Assembly (NCBI GenBank): GCA_958295665.1
Contig: OY282560.1
Coordinates: forward strand, 146,312,091 to 146,376,090
Length of the DNA: 64,000 nucleotides
Direction: 5' to 3'
DNA from: Tipula vernalis
Taxonomy: Eukaryota; Arthropoda; Insecta; Diptera; Tipulidae
This document shows, piece after piece, positions 22,452 through 34,691 of the stretch; position 1 is the stretch's first letter; each line of letters starts with the position of its first letter. Below the pieces are notes generated by a model. It searched no databases and had not been told where the DNA came from. It worked only from the letters and a program-made list of their open reading frames with translations. The position numbers were made by a program, and so were the translations under genes.

Positions 22452-22699
22452 CTACACACCACAAAATAAAGTGTTAAACAACCCTCCCGAAGCAGCTTTT
22501 TAAGCTTCTAGTTTTATTGATTTATTGATGATTCGCCGCAACTAACTAGCCAAGTTCCTTTTAGCTCTTAAAAGCCACCCTATCAACATTGAAAAAGTTT
22601 GATTTAATGTCGAAGTTAAATATCTCAAAGCACTGCCCAAACCATAACTACGATCTAAGGGAGTTTAAATAGGATGAACCATATAATTACAGAATCGAA
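22452..22699. other. Non-coding flank
   Basis: AT-rich sequence after the LTR element; nothing recognisable. Confidence 0.5.
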
Positions 22700-23060
22700 T
22701 CGTTTGTAGAATAACTCAAATGATTCGAGTAACTAAATGAAAATTCTTCAAAATTACGATTGATATCTTTTATTGGGTTCATTACAATTTGTTTTGCTTA
22801 ATTCGGCTCAATTTTGAACACTTTTCGTAAAATGTTGACAATTTTTTGACCTTGCTTTTTAGATAGCCCCTATAAAAGAAAATCTGGTGGTGTCAAATCT
22901 GGCGATCTGTGTAGCCATATGATACCGCTCAGTTCGGATAAGCCGCGTTCACGAAACATTGGAACTTAATCGTTAATGTTTCACCGGCTTTTTATGCATT
23001 GTGGCATCATCTTGTCAAAGGTAACGGAATTCGACCCCAGGCCAATGATATGTCGATCAA
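22700..23060 (-). pseudogene. Decayed mariner/Tc1-type transposase fragment
   Basis: Read on the minus strand, 22910-22881 encodes S-P-D-L-T-P-P-D-F, the block holding the third catalytic acid of many insect Tc1/mariner-related transposases. Upstream, near 23010-22990, is a Q-D-D-A-T-M-H block matching the second catalytic acid region. Stops and frameshifts interrupt it throughout. It is an ancient remnant; the exact family cannot be assigned. Confidence 0.6.
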
Positions 23061-23711
23061 AATTTCTTCCTTTTATAACCAATTGTACTTGTCTACACTT
23101 CGCAAAAAAAATCAACCCGGATTGAGAAATGTCAATGATCATGAAAATGGCGCGAACTTTTGATCGTTTAATTAATTATTATTAATTATGGCTTAAAAGA
23201 ATTGCCTAATCCGTACTTAATTCTGTGAGCCAATATAACGTTGCGTTGTTATCTAAATAACATATCGTTAAGACACAAAATCAATTCTTAGATTACAGTC
23301 GTTTAATAAATACTTGGAAGCACAATCAATATATTAAACAAATTTTAAATAAAAATAACAACGCCGTAACCGCTCCTAAACCAGGTTTAGAAATGGGGAG
23401 AGGAGATGTCTAATAATCAATAGACCCCCAACATCATTGGCTGAACTCTATCATTATTGGGCACAAAACTCCAGAAGCGTCTGCACCAAAATTGATCAGC
23501 TTTCTGGTCTGTGTCTGACTCCAGAGATATGGCAGATTTATCACCTGGAAGAAGGTATAAAATGCACAGCAATTGTTGTCAAGATACGGCAACGGCAATG
23601 GATAAAACAACAGGCTTTACTGTACGAGGTTATAGGCCTGGCTTGCAAGAAAATCCATACTCCTCGGAGTATGGCTCAGTGGATTCTGGAGGGCCTAATT
23701 AGCAGGAAAAT
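23061..23711. other. Unassigned sequence with one 135-residue frame
   Basis: The frame at 23437-23844 (+) has a less AT-rich 5' half with protein-like composition (a W-A-Q-N-S-R stretch, then K-I-R-Q-R-Q-W-I), but I recognise no family. Its last third runs into the 23712-23907 hairpin, so at least that part is fortuitous. Confidence 0.35.
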
Positions 23712-23907
23712 CTTTAGATCTCCAACTAGAGTACGGAACAGTTCTGTGGAGGATATTTATTCAAGAAAGAAAATTTTAAATGAAGAACAATTAAAAGATG
23801 AATCCTCAATTGAGAGGATATCTTATAATTGCTCTTCATTTTGAATTTACTTTCTAGTATAAATATCATCCACACAATTGCTCCGTACTCTAACAGGAGA
23901 TCTAAAG
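23712..23907. repeat. 196-bp near-palindrome (long hairpin)
   Basis: The left arm starts CTTTAGATCT and the right arm ends AGATCTAAAG. Between them the halves are reverse complements with scattered mismatches; for example AGAGTACGGAACAG pairs with a right-arm segment that includes CTCCGTACTCT. They meet near TCCTCAATTGAGAGGA at 23805-23820. The fold would be a ~90-bp stem with almost no loop. Confidence 0.85.
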
Positions 23908-25248
23908 GTTGAGCAACGAAATTAAACTTGTAAATAAGAGAATGAAGATTTAAAAAAGAACCTGAATATTGAGGTGTCACCAAAGCATGACAAAACATCG
24001 GATGAGAAAACAACTCAAATTAGAAAATCTGTGGGTGTACCATTTAAATACTACACAGAAGAATACGAATTGGAAAGAGAAACCGATTAGATTTTGGAGA
24101 AAAAAACCATCGAAGAGAGTTAAAAAGAGGACACCAAAATCTTCACCTGAATTCGAGCAATCTGAGCAGATATTTGATCTGTTAAAAGCGTAGAACAACA
24201 ATAAGATACAACTAAAGAGAAGCAGCTTCCACCAATTAACATTGTGAGCATATCAAGTCACTATGAAATCCAAACTGTGGAATCTGACACATACCGGAAG
24301 TGAACCATGAAGCTTAATCTAATTACCAGTGGTTCACCTATGAAAACAAAAATAATCGTCTAATTAAAGTTGTGGCTGGGGGTTAACTGCTATAAGAGAT
24401 GTAACCTTTTGAATAGGAGTTTTGGAGGTATTCAAAATGGGTTTCACAGGCTTAAGGTCTACCAACTGGGAGTTAAAGGCTTAACGGGTGGGAAATGAAA
24501 GCCTTAAGGTATACCTGCGGGGGTTAAAGGCTTAATGAGCTCAACCAGCTTGGGGTTAAGGGGCGGGACGGCGTACATAACTACGGGTGCGTCACTTGCT
24601 TTCTATACCTGGAATCCCAAGTATGTATTTCTAACAAGAATGGTATTTGACTTTATAATGTTCTTGATACAATATTTGATCTCAGGTTACAGTTTCATAA
24701 AAAAATGTTTGGTCAAACCACCTTTTATTTGAACGCTTTTCACAAAATGAGCAGTTTTGACCTTCTGGTGTCCTTGGGAGTTCAAAACTGACCATATGGA
24801 AAAAATGTAGAACGTAGAATTCTCTTCTCTCCATTTCCGGGATCAAAAATAAAGGTTCCTGTTTAAAAAAAAAATCACTTGCCCTCTAAATGACTTTGAT
24901 CCTTGATCTTCAGGTTGATGTCAAGGAACAAATTTTTTTTTCAAATTTATACTGTCGTTGGAAAAATACCATTCATCTAATGGAAGAAGTATTTTTTGAG
25001 CCTCAGATAATCTTGGGAGGTCGTAACTATGTTACAATTATACATTTCATGTAATTTGTTTCATTCACTGTAAATTGTTGATATTAAAAAAATTATTTGA
25101 ATTAATTGACAATAAATAAGTAATACAGTTGACCCACAGAAATTTAATCTCATTGCGACGAGAGTAAAATGGAACGAACGTCATCGAAACTCATATTTGC
25201 GTAGACTGGGCTTGATATTTGTTGATGGTCATGGAAAATGCTAAACGA
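23908..25248. other. Mostly non-coding, with a short G-rich direct repeat
   Basis: At 24449-24545 a unit of about 50 bp repeats roughly twice (GGCTTAAGGTCTACC and GCCTTAAGGTATACC, each followed by a G-rich run and GTTAAAGGCTTAA). Elsewhere there are only short frames with no resemblance to known proteins. Confidence 0.5.
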
Positions 25249-25683
25249 TTACGACCTGTAATCTTTTAAATTGAATTGAAACTTTCCATTTATTATTTTT
25301 GCCTCAAGGATGTACCCCAACATTTTTTTAACAACCAATCTCGTTCCATTGCATAGTTTTGGCACATTGAGGCTTCGTAGCAAAATTATTGGTGGACCAA
25401 TTTTCAAATAATAATTATGTGAAGGTGAATCTGGCAAATTCAGAGAACTTAAAAATTCTTTGTGAAAACTAACGCCTTCATTTTCGTTCACCACCGCCTT
25501 CCATTCTCGTTCCGATTTAAATGAAAATGATTCAGTTTCCAGCACGTTTTGAAATTGTTTATTGATGTCATCAACATCAATGTTTTTAGCAGCTAATATC
25601 GCACGTTCATTCAACCATAGATGGTTTTTGAAATTAGCTTGAATATTTGGAAAAACATTTTCAATGAATGCAGCTGAAATTTC
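25249..25683 (-). pseudogene. Helitron helicase (PIF1-type) C-terminal fragment
   Basis: The minus-strand frame reads W-L-N-E-R-A-I-L-A-A-K-N near 25620-25585, F-L-S-S-L-N-L-P near 25450, I-G-P-P-I-I-L-L-R-S-L-N near 25390, and L-C-N-G-T-R-L-V-V near 25345. These blocks in this order are the diagnostic end of the Rep/helicase protein of Helitrons. The upstream part extends to ~25683 without ATG. The Rep domain and the rest of the helicase are missing, so this is a non-autonomous remnant. Helitrons move by rolling-circle replication. Confidence 0.85.
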
Positions 25684-25702
25684 AATGCTTTACTTGTTAG
25701 AT

Positions 25703-26015
25703 TGGGGATCCGCTCGAAATGCGATATTTTAAAACGTGATATGACGAAACGAGATAAAGGACAAAATGCGATATTTTAAAACTAGATATGGTATAAAACG
25801 CGATATTGTAAAAAATGTGACATTTCAAAACGCGGTATGGTACTAAACGTGATATTTTAAATTTATTAATCTGCTTTCATTTAATAAAACTTTCCTTCAC
25901 CTTTATAATGAAACTGGGGGACAGGATTTTCGTTTTTAAATATCGCGTTTTGTACCACATCGCGTTTTGAAATATTGCGTTTTGAATTATCGCGTTTTGT
26001 ACTTTATCGCTTTTG
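25703..26015. repeat. Foldback-like array of a ~16-bp AAAACGCGATATT motif
   Basis: On the left side (25703-25860) several degenerate copies of AAAACGCGATATTTT occur in one orientation. On the right side (25935-26010) the same motif occurs inverted as AATATCGCGTTTTGTA. The arms would pair across a ~75-bp centre. There is no coding capacity. Confidence 0.75.
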
Positions 26016-26962
26016 TAATGCGAAATTAAAAATGTTTTTCCAGTTCTACTGCTGCATCAAAAAAAAAAAAACAACAACTTCTTGAGCAGCGACTGCATGC
26101 ATAAATTATTTTTTGTTCTGGCAATAATTTTGTTTCATTTGTTTGAACAAATGCAACAACAATTTTATCTGGATCTCCTCGAACTGTACGTAGCACATGT
26201 AGTATATCTTTATTGATTGCGTCATTATATTTTTCCAGAATGAGCTGAAGAGTATTGTTTCTGCGTGCACAATTGAAAATTTTTGTGATGTGCGATGCTA
26301 TTAGCATCGTTAGTTTCTATGTTCGGAAACAGCTAGTTTTACTGGAAAATTGATTTTATGACATGATGTAATTTTTATTTTGTAGCCAAAAAAATATTTT
26401 CACCTAATTATTTGTCCATTTATAACGATTTTTAATAAAAAGACAATTCGTACAAAATTAAAATAAAAATGTATTCAAAAACAATATTCTTATTCACACA
26501 AAATTACATAAATGTTTACTACTAACAATGCAAAGCACTGACTAACTAATGTTGAATTCTTTTCACAAAAAACATAATAAAAAATGGAGGTGTGGCTAAC
26601 ACACGATTTTCGTTTACGATATAAAAGTCTGAACTTTTATTTATTAAAATCAAAATTTTGTTGGTTGGATGTTAGAAATGATGTGAACATGTGTGGTATT
26701 TATTTTGTTAAATAATTTGTTCACTGTTAATTTATATTAAAATAATTTATTTTTATGATTTTTGTATCACCAATTTTATGTTATTTTATTTACCACCATC
26801 TTTTGAGTTTGCAAATTTTCGAAATGAGCGCGCGTGCGATCAGCGCGAAATCCGAGACGAGACTGATTTGTTGTGTAATGTATTGTTTATCTGTTTTGTA
26901 ATTTTGTTTTTTATTGTGTCGCGCGGTTGGTACACCTGGAAAAACAAGTAGAATGGGCGCGT
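26016..26962. other. Non-coding DNA with one unassigned minus-strand frame
   Basis: A 93-residue frame (26307-26026, -) includes a credible-looking segment (L-Q-L-I-L-E-K-Y-N-D-A-I-N-K-D-I-L) but no family I recognise. It ends in a poly-Phe stretch from a homopolymer. It may be further Helitron debris. The rest is AT-rich and non-coding. Confidence 0.35.
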
Positions 26963-27428
26963 TGACAGACTGACAGACTGACAGACTGACAGACTGACAG
27001 ACTGACCGACTGACAGACTGACAGACTGACAGACTGACAGACTGACAGACTGACAGACTGACAGACTGACAGACTGACAGACTGACAGACTGACAGACTG
27101 ACAGACTGACAGACTGACAGACTGACAGACTGACAGACTGACAGACAGACATGACAGACTGACAGACTGACAGACTGACAGACTGACAGACTGACAGACT
27201 GACAGACTGACAGACTGACAGACTGACAGACTGACAGACTGACAGACTGATAGACTGACAGACTGACAGACTGACAGACTGACAGACTGATAGACTGACA
27301 GACTGACAGACTGACAGACTGACAGACTGACAGACTGACAGACTGACAGACTGACAGACTGACAGACTGACAGACTGACAGACTGACAGACTGACAGACT
27401 GACAGACTGACAGACTGACAGACAGACA
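26963..27428. repeat. 8-bp microsatellite (GACAGACT)n, ~465 bp
   Basis: Nearly perfect tandem GACAGACT from 26963 to 27428, about 58 units. Interruptions: GACCGACT near 27003, GACAGACAGACAT near 27141, and GATAGACT near 27247 and 27287. Long minus-strand frames through it are a by-product of the repeat, not genes. Confidence 0.98.
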
Positions 27429-27799
27429 CCATTTCGAAACCCCTATCTCAAGTTCCAAAATTTTCATGATTACTATACTTTATTTTACTAGAGTAAAAGA
27501 AAGTAAAAAATTGATGTACATCGAAAACCATGTTCTACCATGATTTACATCAATTTTACGAAATGTACATTTTTTCATAAATTTCACCTTGGCAACTAAC
27601 ACCAGCAAAACTAGAAACGTCAATTTTTAGTTGTCAAAATTGTCAATATATAGAGTTTTTTGTGTCTAGATTTTTAATCATTTTAATTTTTGTGTTTAAT
27701 TATTTTAATTGAATTAAATAAAGTTGTCAATATATGGGGTGCGTCCGAAATGGAAAATGTGCATTTAGCGAAGACACGTTTTAAAAACTACATGTGGGA

Positions 27800-28500
27800 G
27801 AGACAAAATCCCGAGAATCAAAATCCCGAGAGTACAAAATCCCGAGGGTTTGGAAAAATCGTCAGGGTACGAAATCCCGAGGGTACAAAATCTCATGGAT
27901 ACAAAATCCCAAGATGACTAAATCCCGAGGATACAAAATCCATAGGGCACAAAATCCCGAAAGCCTATGAAAATTTCAAAATTTTCTTGGGACCAAAAAA
28001 AAAAATCCAGAAATTTTAAAATGCAGAATAATTGAAAAGTTAAAATATAGAAAAAAAAAGCCCGGAATAAAAATCTAGAAATTACCAAATAAGCAATCCA
28101 GAAAAAATCCGGAAAAAATATTTTGATAAACTGTATGAGTGAAAAAAATTCAATTTTATAAGCATTCTTTGTCATCACTTGAAACATTTGTCATATCTAT
28201 CGGTAGAAGTGATACGACCGATATAATTCCTTTGATCTGTGTCTGAAAAATCCTGCTTTTTAAAAATTCATTTTTCATATTCCTGTTTCTCAAAATCCGC
28301 GTTCTGTAAAAATAAAAATTCCGGTTTTCAGAAAATCCCGCATTTGAATTTTATTTTACTTTAAATTAAAATTCTCCTTCGCCAGAAGAGACGGCTCAAA
28401 TTAAGAAAAATAAGTCTTTCAAAAGCAAGATTTTGAAAACCGGGATTTAGGAAGCCGAGATTTTGAATCCGGAATTTTGAAGGGTGGATTTGAAAAGTGG
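27800..28500. repeat. Degenerate 16-bp repeat array with inverted counterpart
   Basis: At 27804-27965 about nine units of AAAATCCCGAGGGTAC follow each other. After a unique centre, 28325-28490 holds inverted or related forms (GAAAACCGGGATTTAGG, CCGAGATTTTGAATCC). This gives a loose foldback similar in plan to the 25703-26015 array, but with a different motif. A 75-residue frame through the left arm is coincidental. Confidence 0.65.
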
Positions 28501-28520
28501 ACAACTGCCTTTGACGTTTA

Positions 28521-28687
28521 TAATAGCTGTATTTCTTGACGCATAGTGATCCGGATCAGATCAAAATTTATATCTGAAGTAACAATAACATTTGATCCAT
28601 CGTTGATTTTGGATCATAAATGATGATCTACAATTTGTATCCAGAAATCTTCTAGATCAGATCAAACGTCAAGAAATGTAGCTATTA
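28521..28687. mobile_element. 167-bp MITE with 21-bp terminal inverted repeats
   Basis: TAATAGCTGTATTTCTTGACG at the left is matched in reverse complement at 28667-28687 with one mismatch, adjoining the end of the 27.8-28.5 kb array. Interior inverted GATC-rich segments add to the fold. The terminal TA may be the target duplication, which would fit a Tc1/mariner-driven MITE; that assignment is tentative. Confidence 0.7.
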
Positions 28688-29022
28688 TGTAAAAAAAAAA
28701 AAGTTCATACGTCATAATTTCTTTAAATTTTTCTCTTTAACATAGTTTTCGTTAATTTTTTGAATTTTTTCAAATTCGTTAAATTCTTCCCGTTGTATAC
28801 TTAAAACTTTTAAATTTTTCTGATTCAATAAACAATAATTTAGGAATATTTTAAGAATAAATTCACATGCTTATATACATGTAAAATTTATACTATAATT
28901 CTCCTAAAACAACAACAACATTATACTTCTTGAATGTATTCGTGTAATGTAAACATTCGAGTGGTTTAAACAAAACATCAAAATGATTTGATATAGAATA
29001 CAATATTTCTTATTTAAGAACT

Positions 29023-29262
29023 AAAAACGACCCATAACCCTATTTAGTATTACGTCAATTTCGACACCCCTATCAAATGTATGGAGTTTTTGCAGAAAAA
29101 TGCACATTTCAATATTCAATATCCATGATAAAATTCTACAAATCGCTGATAAGTTTGCTAATATATACATCTTACTATCCTATTAGGGAAACCGATGAGA
29201 ACGACATATAACCCTGTTTAGTATTACGTCATTTTCGGTACCCAAACCAAATATGGAGTTAG
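29023..29262 (+). repeat. Short direct repeat pair (~60 bp)
   Basis: ACCCTATTTAGTATTACGTC near 29036 and ACCCTGTTTAGTATTACGTC near 29211 are parts of ~60-bp direct copies about 175 bp apart. Both continue through a G/C-A-C-C-C block into ATGGAG. Origin unknown. Confidence 0.6.
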
Positions 29263-29499
29263 CATTTAAGTTATAATTTTGTAAATAATTTTTATCCAAA
29301 TATTTACATAAATCATATATTTATTCCCTAATTATACGTTTAATGTTTTACTTTTATTATTGTAAACATTATTAAAAAATATTTATAAATTCAATTCTTT
29401 ATGCAATCGCCTAAATTTGTGCATTTTACTGATACAATCATTTTTTTTAGTTGTTGTTGTTGTTTTAATGTTGTTCTAATTCTTGAGATTCTTCACCTT

Positions 29500-31260
29500 A
29501 AATTCCAGTCCCATTTAGAAATATATTTAAAAAGAAATTAAAAAAAAATAATTTAATGAGTTTACAACATTTAAACAATCTATAAATTTTCAAAATTCTT
29601 CTAATTTACAGAATTTAAATAATCTTTAAGTTTTCAAAATAATTCGCTTTGAACTCTTTAAATTTTCAAAATTCTTTAAAATCTTTAATATTTTTAAAGC
29701 CCTTAATTCGGTAAACTACAATTTTTATTTTTCTCTTTAAATTATATATAATTTGTAAAAAATTTTAAATTCCTTAATTATTTAAATTTTTAACTTCATT
29801 AAGTCCTTTAAATTCTTTAATTTTTGAAATTCGTAGAATTCTTTGTATAACATAAATTATTTTTAAATATTTTAAATTCTTAAAATTCTTAAAATTCTTT
29901 AGATTTTTAATTTCTATAAGTAACACTATTATTACTAAAACTCTTCTCTAAATTTTTCATAGCTTAAAATTCTTTGAAATTTATAAGTTATTAAATTGCT
30001 TAAATTCTTAAAATTTTTTAAATCCTTTCAAATCTAAATAAAATAGCTAAGTTTATATGCTTTAAATTCATTAAATTATTTCTTTTATTTAAATTCTTTA
30101 ATTTTTTAAATTTTTAAATTCTTTATCTGAAAATTGTTAACTTTATTTATGCTTTAAATTCTTATATTTTTTGAATTTTTCAAATCGTATACAATCTCAT
30201 ATTTTATAAAATTCTTAGAAAGAAAATTTTTTATACAAATATTAAAAGATAACAATTTAATGAATTTACAGAAATTAAAAATATAAAGAAACTTTAAAAG
30301 TTTAATCAATTTAAAAAGTAGAATTTATCTATTTATACATATGGTATTCCTTAAATTTTTTAAAATCACATTTTTTAATGGTTTAGTCCTTTAAATTGTT
30401 TAAATCCTTTAAATTCTTTAAAGTTCTTAAATTCTTAACATTTTTAATATTCTTTAAGCGCTTAAAATTTTTTAGATTGGTTGTTTTTTTTTTAATCCTT
30501 TAGATTTTGTAGAATCTTTAATTTCCTTAAATTGTTAAATTCATTAAATTATTTTAGGTTCTGTAAATTTTTGAATTTGAATAAATTAAAGAATTCAAAA
30601 AATTCATTAAATTGTTTCATTTATTTAAATTTTTTAATTTTCTAGATTTTTTAATCCTTTAATAATTTAAATTCTTTGATTTTTTTAAATTATCTGATTT
30701 CTTTAAATTATTCAAATTCTTATGTTCAAAAAAAATTTTAAGAATACATTTTTTAAATTCTTAGAATTATAGAAAATTTCTTTAATTCAATAAATGTTTA
30801 TGTTATCTGAATCTATAAATTTTTTAATTTTTTAAATTGTTCATAATTAATTTTTAAGTTTCTTAAACTTTTAAGTTCCTTTAATCTCCAAATTCTTAAA
30901 TTTTTTACATTTCAAAAATTTTCAAAATTAATGAAGTTTTTTAAATCCTTTTAATTTAACAATTCTTAAATATTTTAAATTGTTTAATATTTTTAAATCC
31001 TTCTCTTTAAAATTTCTTTCTCTTTAAATATTCATTAATAAAATAAATGCTTAAGTCCCTTAGAATTTCATTCAAATTTATTAAATCTATAAATTTGTTA
31101 ATCATTCTAAATTCTCTTATTATTTTAAACCTTAATTATTTATATTCCTTAGAATTTTTAAACCTTACCCTTTAAATTTTTTAAATTCTTTAAACTCTGT
31201 AGTCTTTATTATTTTCAATCTTTGCATTTTTTTAATTATGTAGATTTTTAAAATGTTTCA
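29500..31260. repeat. 1.7 kb degenerate AT-rich low-complexity tract
   Basis: Almost the whole stretch is variants of TTAAATTCTTTAAATTTTT, pyrimidine-biased on the plus strand with hardly any G. It appears to be an old simple-sequence expansion that has drifted. There is no coding potential. Confidence 0.8.
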
Positions 31261-34200
31261 AATTGATAAAGAATTCTCTTAACGTGAGAACAAACTTAGG
31301 CTCGAGTTTATAATCATAATTATTGATATTATTAGATATAGCAACGATTTTCGAAAATCATATCAAAAATTCGATATGAATTTCGAATTTATTTTGTTGT
31401 TTTCAATATTGTGGAGCAATGTTTATAGTGATGGATTTTGATCACTAAATATAAACGTTGTTACATTATGTAACAAATCTTATGGTAAGGTTTATAAATA
31501 CGAAAACTATTCCTATAAGATCAGTTATAGTTGCAGTAACGACTATAAATAGACATTTAAAAATATTTGGATCAAATATTGTATATTTTCTGCAAAGAAA
31601 AGCTACTCCTTTTTGACGTACATCTTGAGCAGCGGTACAATGAAGTGATGAGACACAAAAACGTGCGACGCGGCTAATGATTTAAATCGTTCGTTTGAGC
31701 GCTGACACCTATCAAGGTTTCCATTATTTTTAATGAAACAATTATACAGTTATAGAAATAATTTGTGAATATATCTTTCTAAAATATTTTGCTAAAGAAT
31801 TTTTTTATTAAACGGTACAAACTGCACTCTTTATCAAAAGTTCACCTAAATATACATCAAAATAAATAATTTACTTTGTACTCACAAAGATTAGGTTCAG
31901 TATATGTATATAGCTCCGACTTTTCAACATTTTGTTTTCTTTTCGCACGAAAAAGATAATATAATATGTGAACAAATATCGCAATAATTTAAATGAAATT
32001 TATTTTGAATGCCTACCTTATATTAAAATATGATTTAAATTGAATCGAAAACGCCTCGATGAATGGTAATAACGGAAGCGCATTATTTAGTTTCAGCTTT
32101 ACATCGCATAAGGTAGTAACTGTTTGAAATATACTTTTGGTGTATGACTTACATCAGAATAAGATGTAAGGTAAAATCGCATACGCCTCGATGCAAAGCT
32201 TGCGTCGAAACTCGTTCAAATACATCACCAACCATAACCATTCCTACTTCATTAAGTACTGGAACTTTGTTTTATCCGACACTCTTTTGAACAATTTTTT
32301 CTGCCGAAAAACTTTCTAACGTTGACACAATTGCTCGTTCTTGAATTTGTTCGATGTGATTATATTGACAACGAACATTAGCTTGGTGTTCTTCGTCTCC
32401 CATGAAATATATTTGCAAGAATTTCGGAGTTTGATTTGGTATTGGAAATAAAGAGCCATTCTGATGGTACCCTTATCCCTGTATTTTAAACGTTGAATCA
32501 AAATTGTTTGAAATAATTTTTGCAGCGTAAGATGTCATTTGACAACATGAATTGAATTTTCAAATTTTTTTTTAAAAATAATTTTAATTCTGCATTTTCT
32601 CGTCACATAAATGATTTCAATGGTTCTTTTTTGATGAAAAATATAAAATTTATTCTAAAAAGTGATTTTATTGTTTTTGTTTTATGACGGTGAAAACATT
32701 TTGATATTGTAAGCTATTCATTTTTAATCAACGCTTAATTATAACCCGAAGCCAAATACTCAAATATTCAAAAAATGAGACGCTTACATTGTGAATTACA
32801 TAAAATTCCCAACAAACCTCCCCATCCATTATATCAATAAACGAGTTTGTTATATTTTTCACATAAAACATGAAAAAAACGGAAAAACAAAAATTGAAAG
32901 GTATCAAATGTAAATGGTATAAAAATATGAAATGATTACGTGAGACATTTGAAAAGGAAATAAAATAAAAAATTTATGTTGCAGCATAAAAAAAACATTG
33001 AAAAAAAAAAAAAAGAAAAATTCCTTTAATGTATTTTTGTATGAAATTTTATATGAATTGTATAATATACGAGTATAGTGTTGTGCACTTTGAAAGTCAT
33101 ACATTTTTACAGTTGTAGTCCCGTATTAAAAAATACCGGAAACAAAGACGATTTTGTGTAAAGTTAATATAAATAACTGTATATGCCGCAAGTTTCAGAG
33201 TGGCAAAAAAAAAAAAAACAAAAAAAAAATTTTTTTAATCCGGACAAATTCATTTCCTTTGGTATAAAAATTTTTTATTCCTTTATAAGATACACAAACA
33301 CCAATTTTTAAGATCTACATTTATCTTACTTTTATTAAGATAATATATCATTTTATTTATGACATATTTTTGAAGTGAAAAAATGCTGTTTTTATTATTA
33401 TTTCATTTCAATTTTTATATCAAGACTTTTAACCTTAATTTATTGATATGTATAAGAATTACTTATTTTATTTATATAAACTTCTCCCACTACATACATA
33501 CGCGACCCAATCTTATTTTCTATAACATCTCGAATAATAATAAAAATAAATATTCAACGGGTGACATTTTGTACGTTTGAGTTTATTATGCAGGAAGCTT
33601 ATATGGCGCAATAACAACACCCATTAGTTAGTTGAACATTTTTTTTCCAGGTTTCCTAACACACAACAATAATAATAATAATAATATTTTTTTTTTTTTA
33701 ACTTAAATTAAATTAAAATTTTACATTCCATCTTTAGTTTATTCAAAAAGTAAATTTATTACCCATAATAAAATTTTTTTTTTGTTTTTGAATCTTCTTC
33801 CCTATATAGAGAAATATGCACATATTTTTTCAGTTCAGTCTTTATTTGAAATTCATCTTTAAGACCTAGAATATCCTCACGAATATCTAGAAGATAAAGA
33901 CAGCTCAGTAATGCTTCTGGATCGTATGTACTTAATTAAAAAAATTAAAAAAATAAAGAAATCCACAATATTCCAATATTCGTTAAACGAAAAGATTCAT
34001 CATCGCAGTGGCATAAAACAGCGTTGCAATAAAATAATACAATCAACCCGCTACGTACACAATTTCAAGGGGAAAACAATGAAAACCAAATTAGAATTCG
34101 GGTATTCGCGTATAAATTCTTAACATAATCTTTGAGAGACTTAACCATAATTTGTTTTTGCTTTTTTTTTTTTTTTATTTGGTTAATACACACACTCCTA

Positions 34201-34690
34201 CTAGCATCGTTGTCGTCATGATAGGGCGAAAACGTAAAATTGAATTTTATTTTTTGGTGTATGACTTTACAGTTTACAGTTTAGTACCCATTCGAAAATG
34301 AAAAATTTAAATTAAGAAATGGAAAAACAAAATATTTTGCGGATGGAGATCAACAAAGTTAATAGAATTGTTGGAACTATGTGGTTTAGGTATATTATAT
34401 AGAAAATTTTATTTAGGGGAGTTACAACCCTCTACATAGATTAGAAAAATACATTTCAATTTAAGTTTTGTCGAAATGAACGCAAGACAAATCATTGATT
34501 CTATGTTTAGTGCAAAATTGTTGGTGATTTCCAGAATTAATGCACTGACGTTATTTGGCTTATTGGGACTTACCTTATATTGAATGCAACTTCATGCTGA
34601 AATGTCAAATTAGTTATATAAGAAGGTTTCCGGTGCTAAGTAAAACACACAAAAAGGTGTAAATTGAATAAGTAAAACAAATACATAATA
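31261..34690. other. Non-coding DNA
   Basis: No gene recognised. Frames at 32501-32316 (-) and 33383-33580 (+) are short and without family resemblance. There are small simple repeats: A and T runs at 33209-33237 and AATAAT at 33668. The CGCCTCGATG motif occurs twice (32052, 32184). Confidence 0.55.
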
Positions 34691-34691
34691 T

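Noticed and set aside
26963..27428. CRISPR-like array
   Set aside because: Tandem 8-bp units without spacers in a eukaryotic context; a microsatellite.
26790..27467. 225- and 173-residue minus-strand frames of S-V-C-Q-S-V-S-L repeats
   Set aside because: They are translations of the 8-bp microsatellite, which is open in several frames; no real protein.
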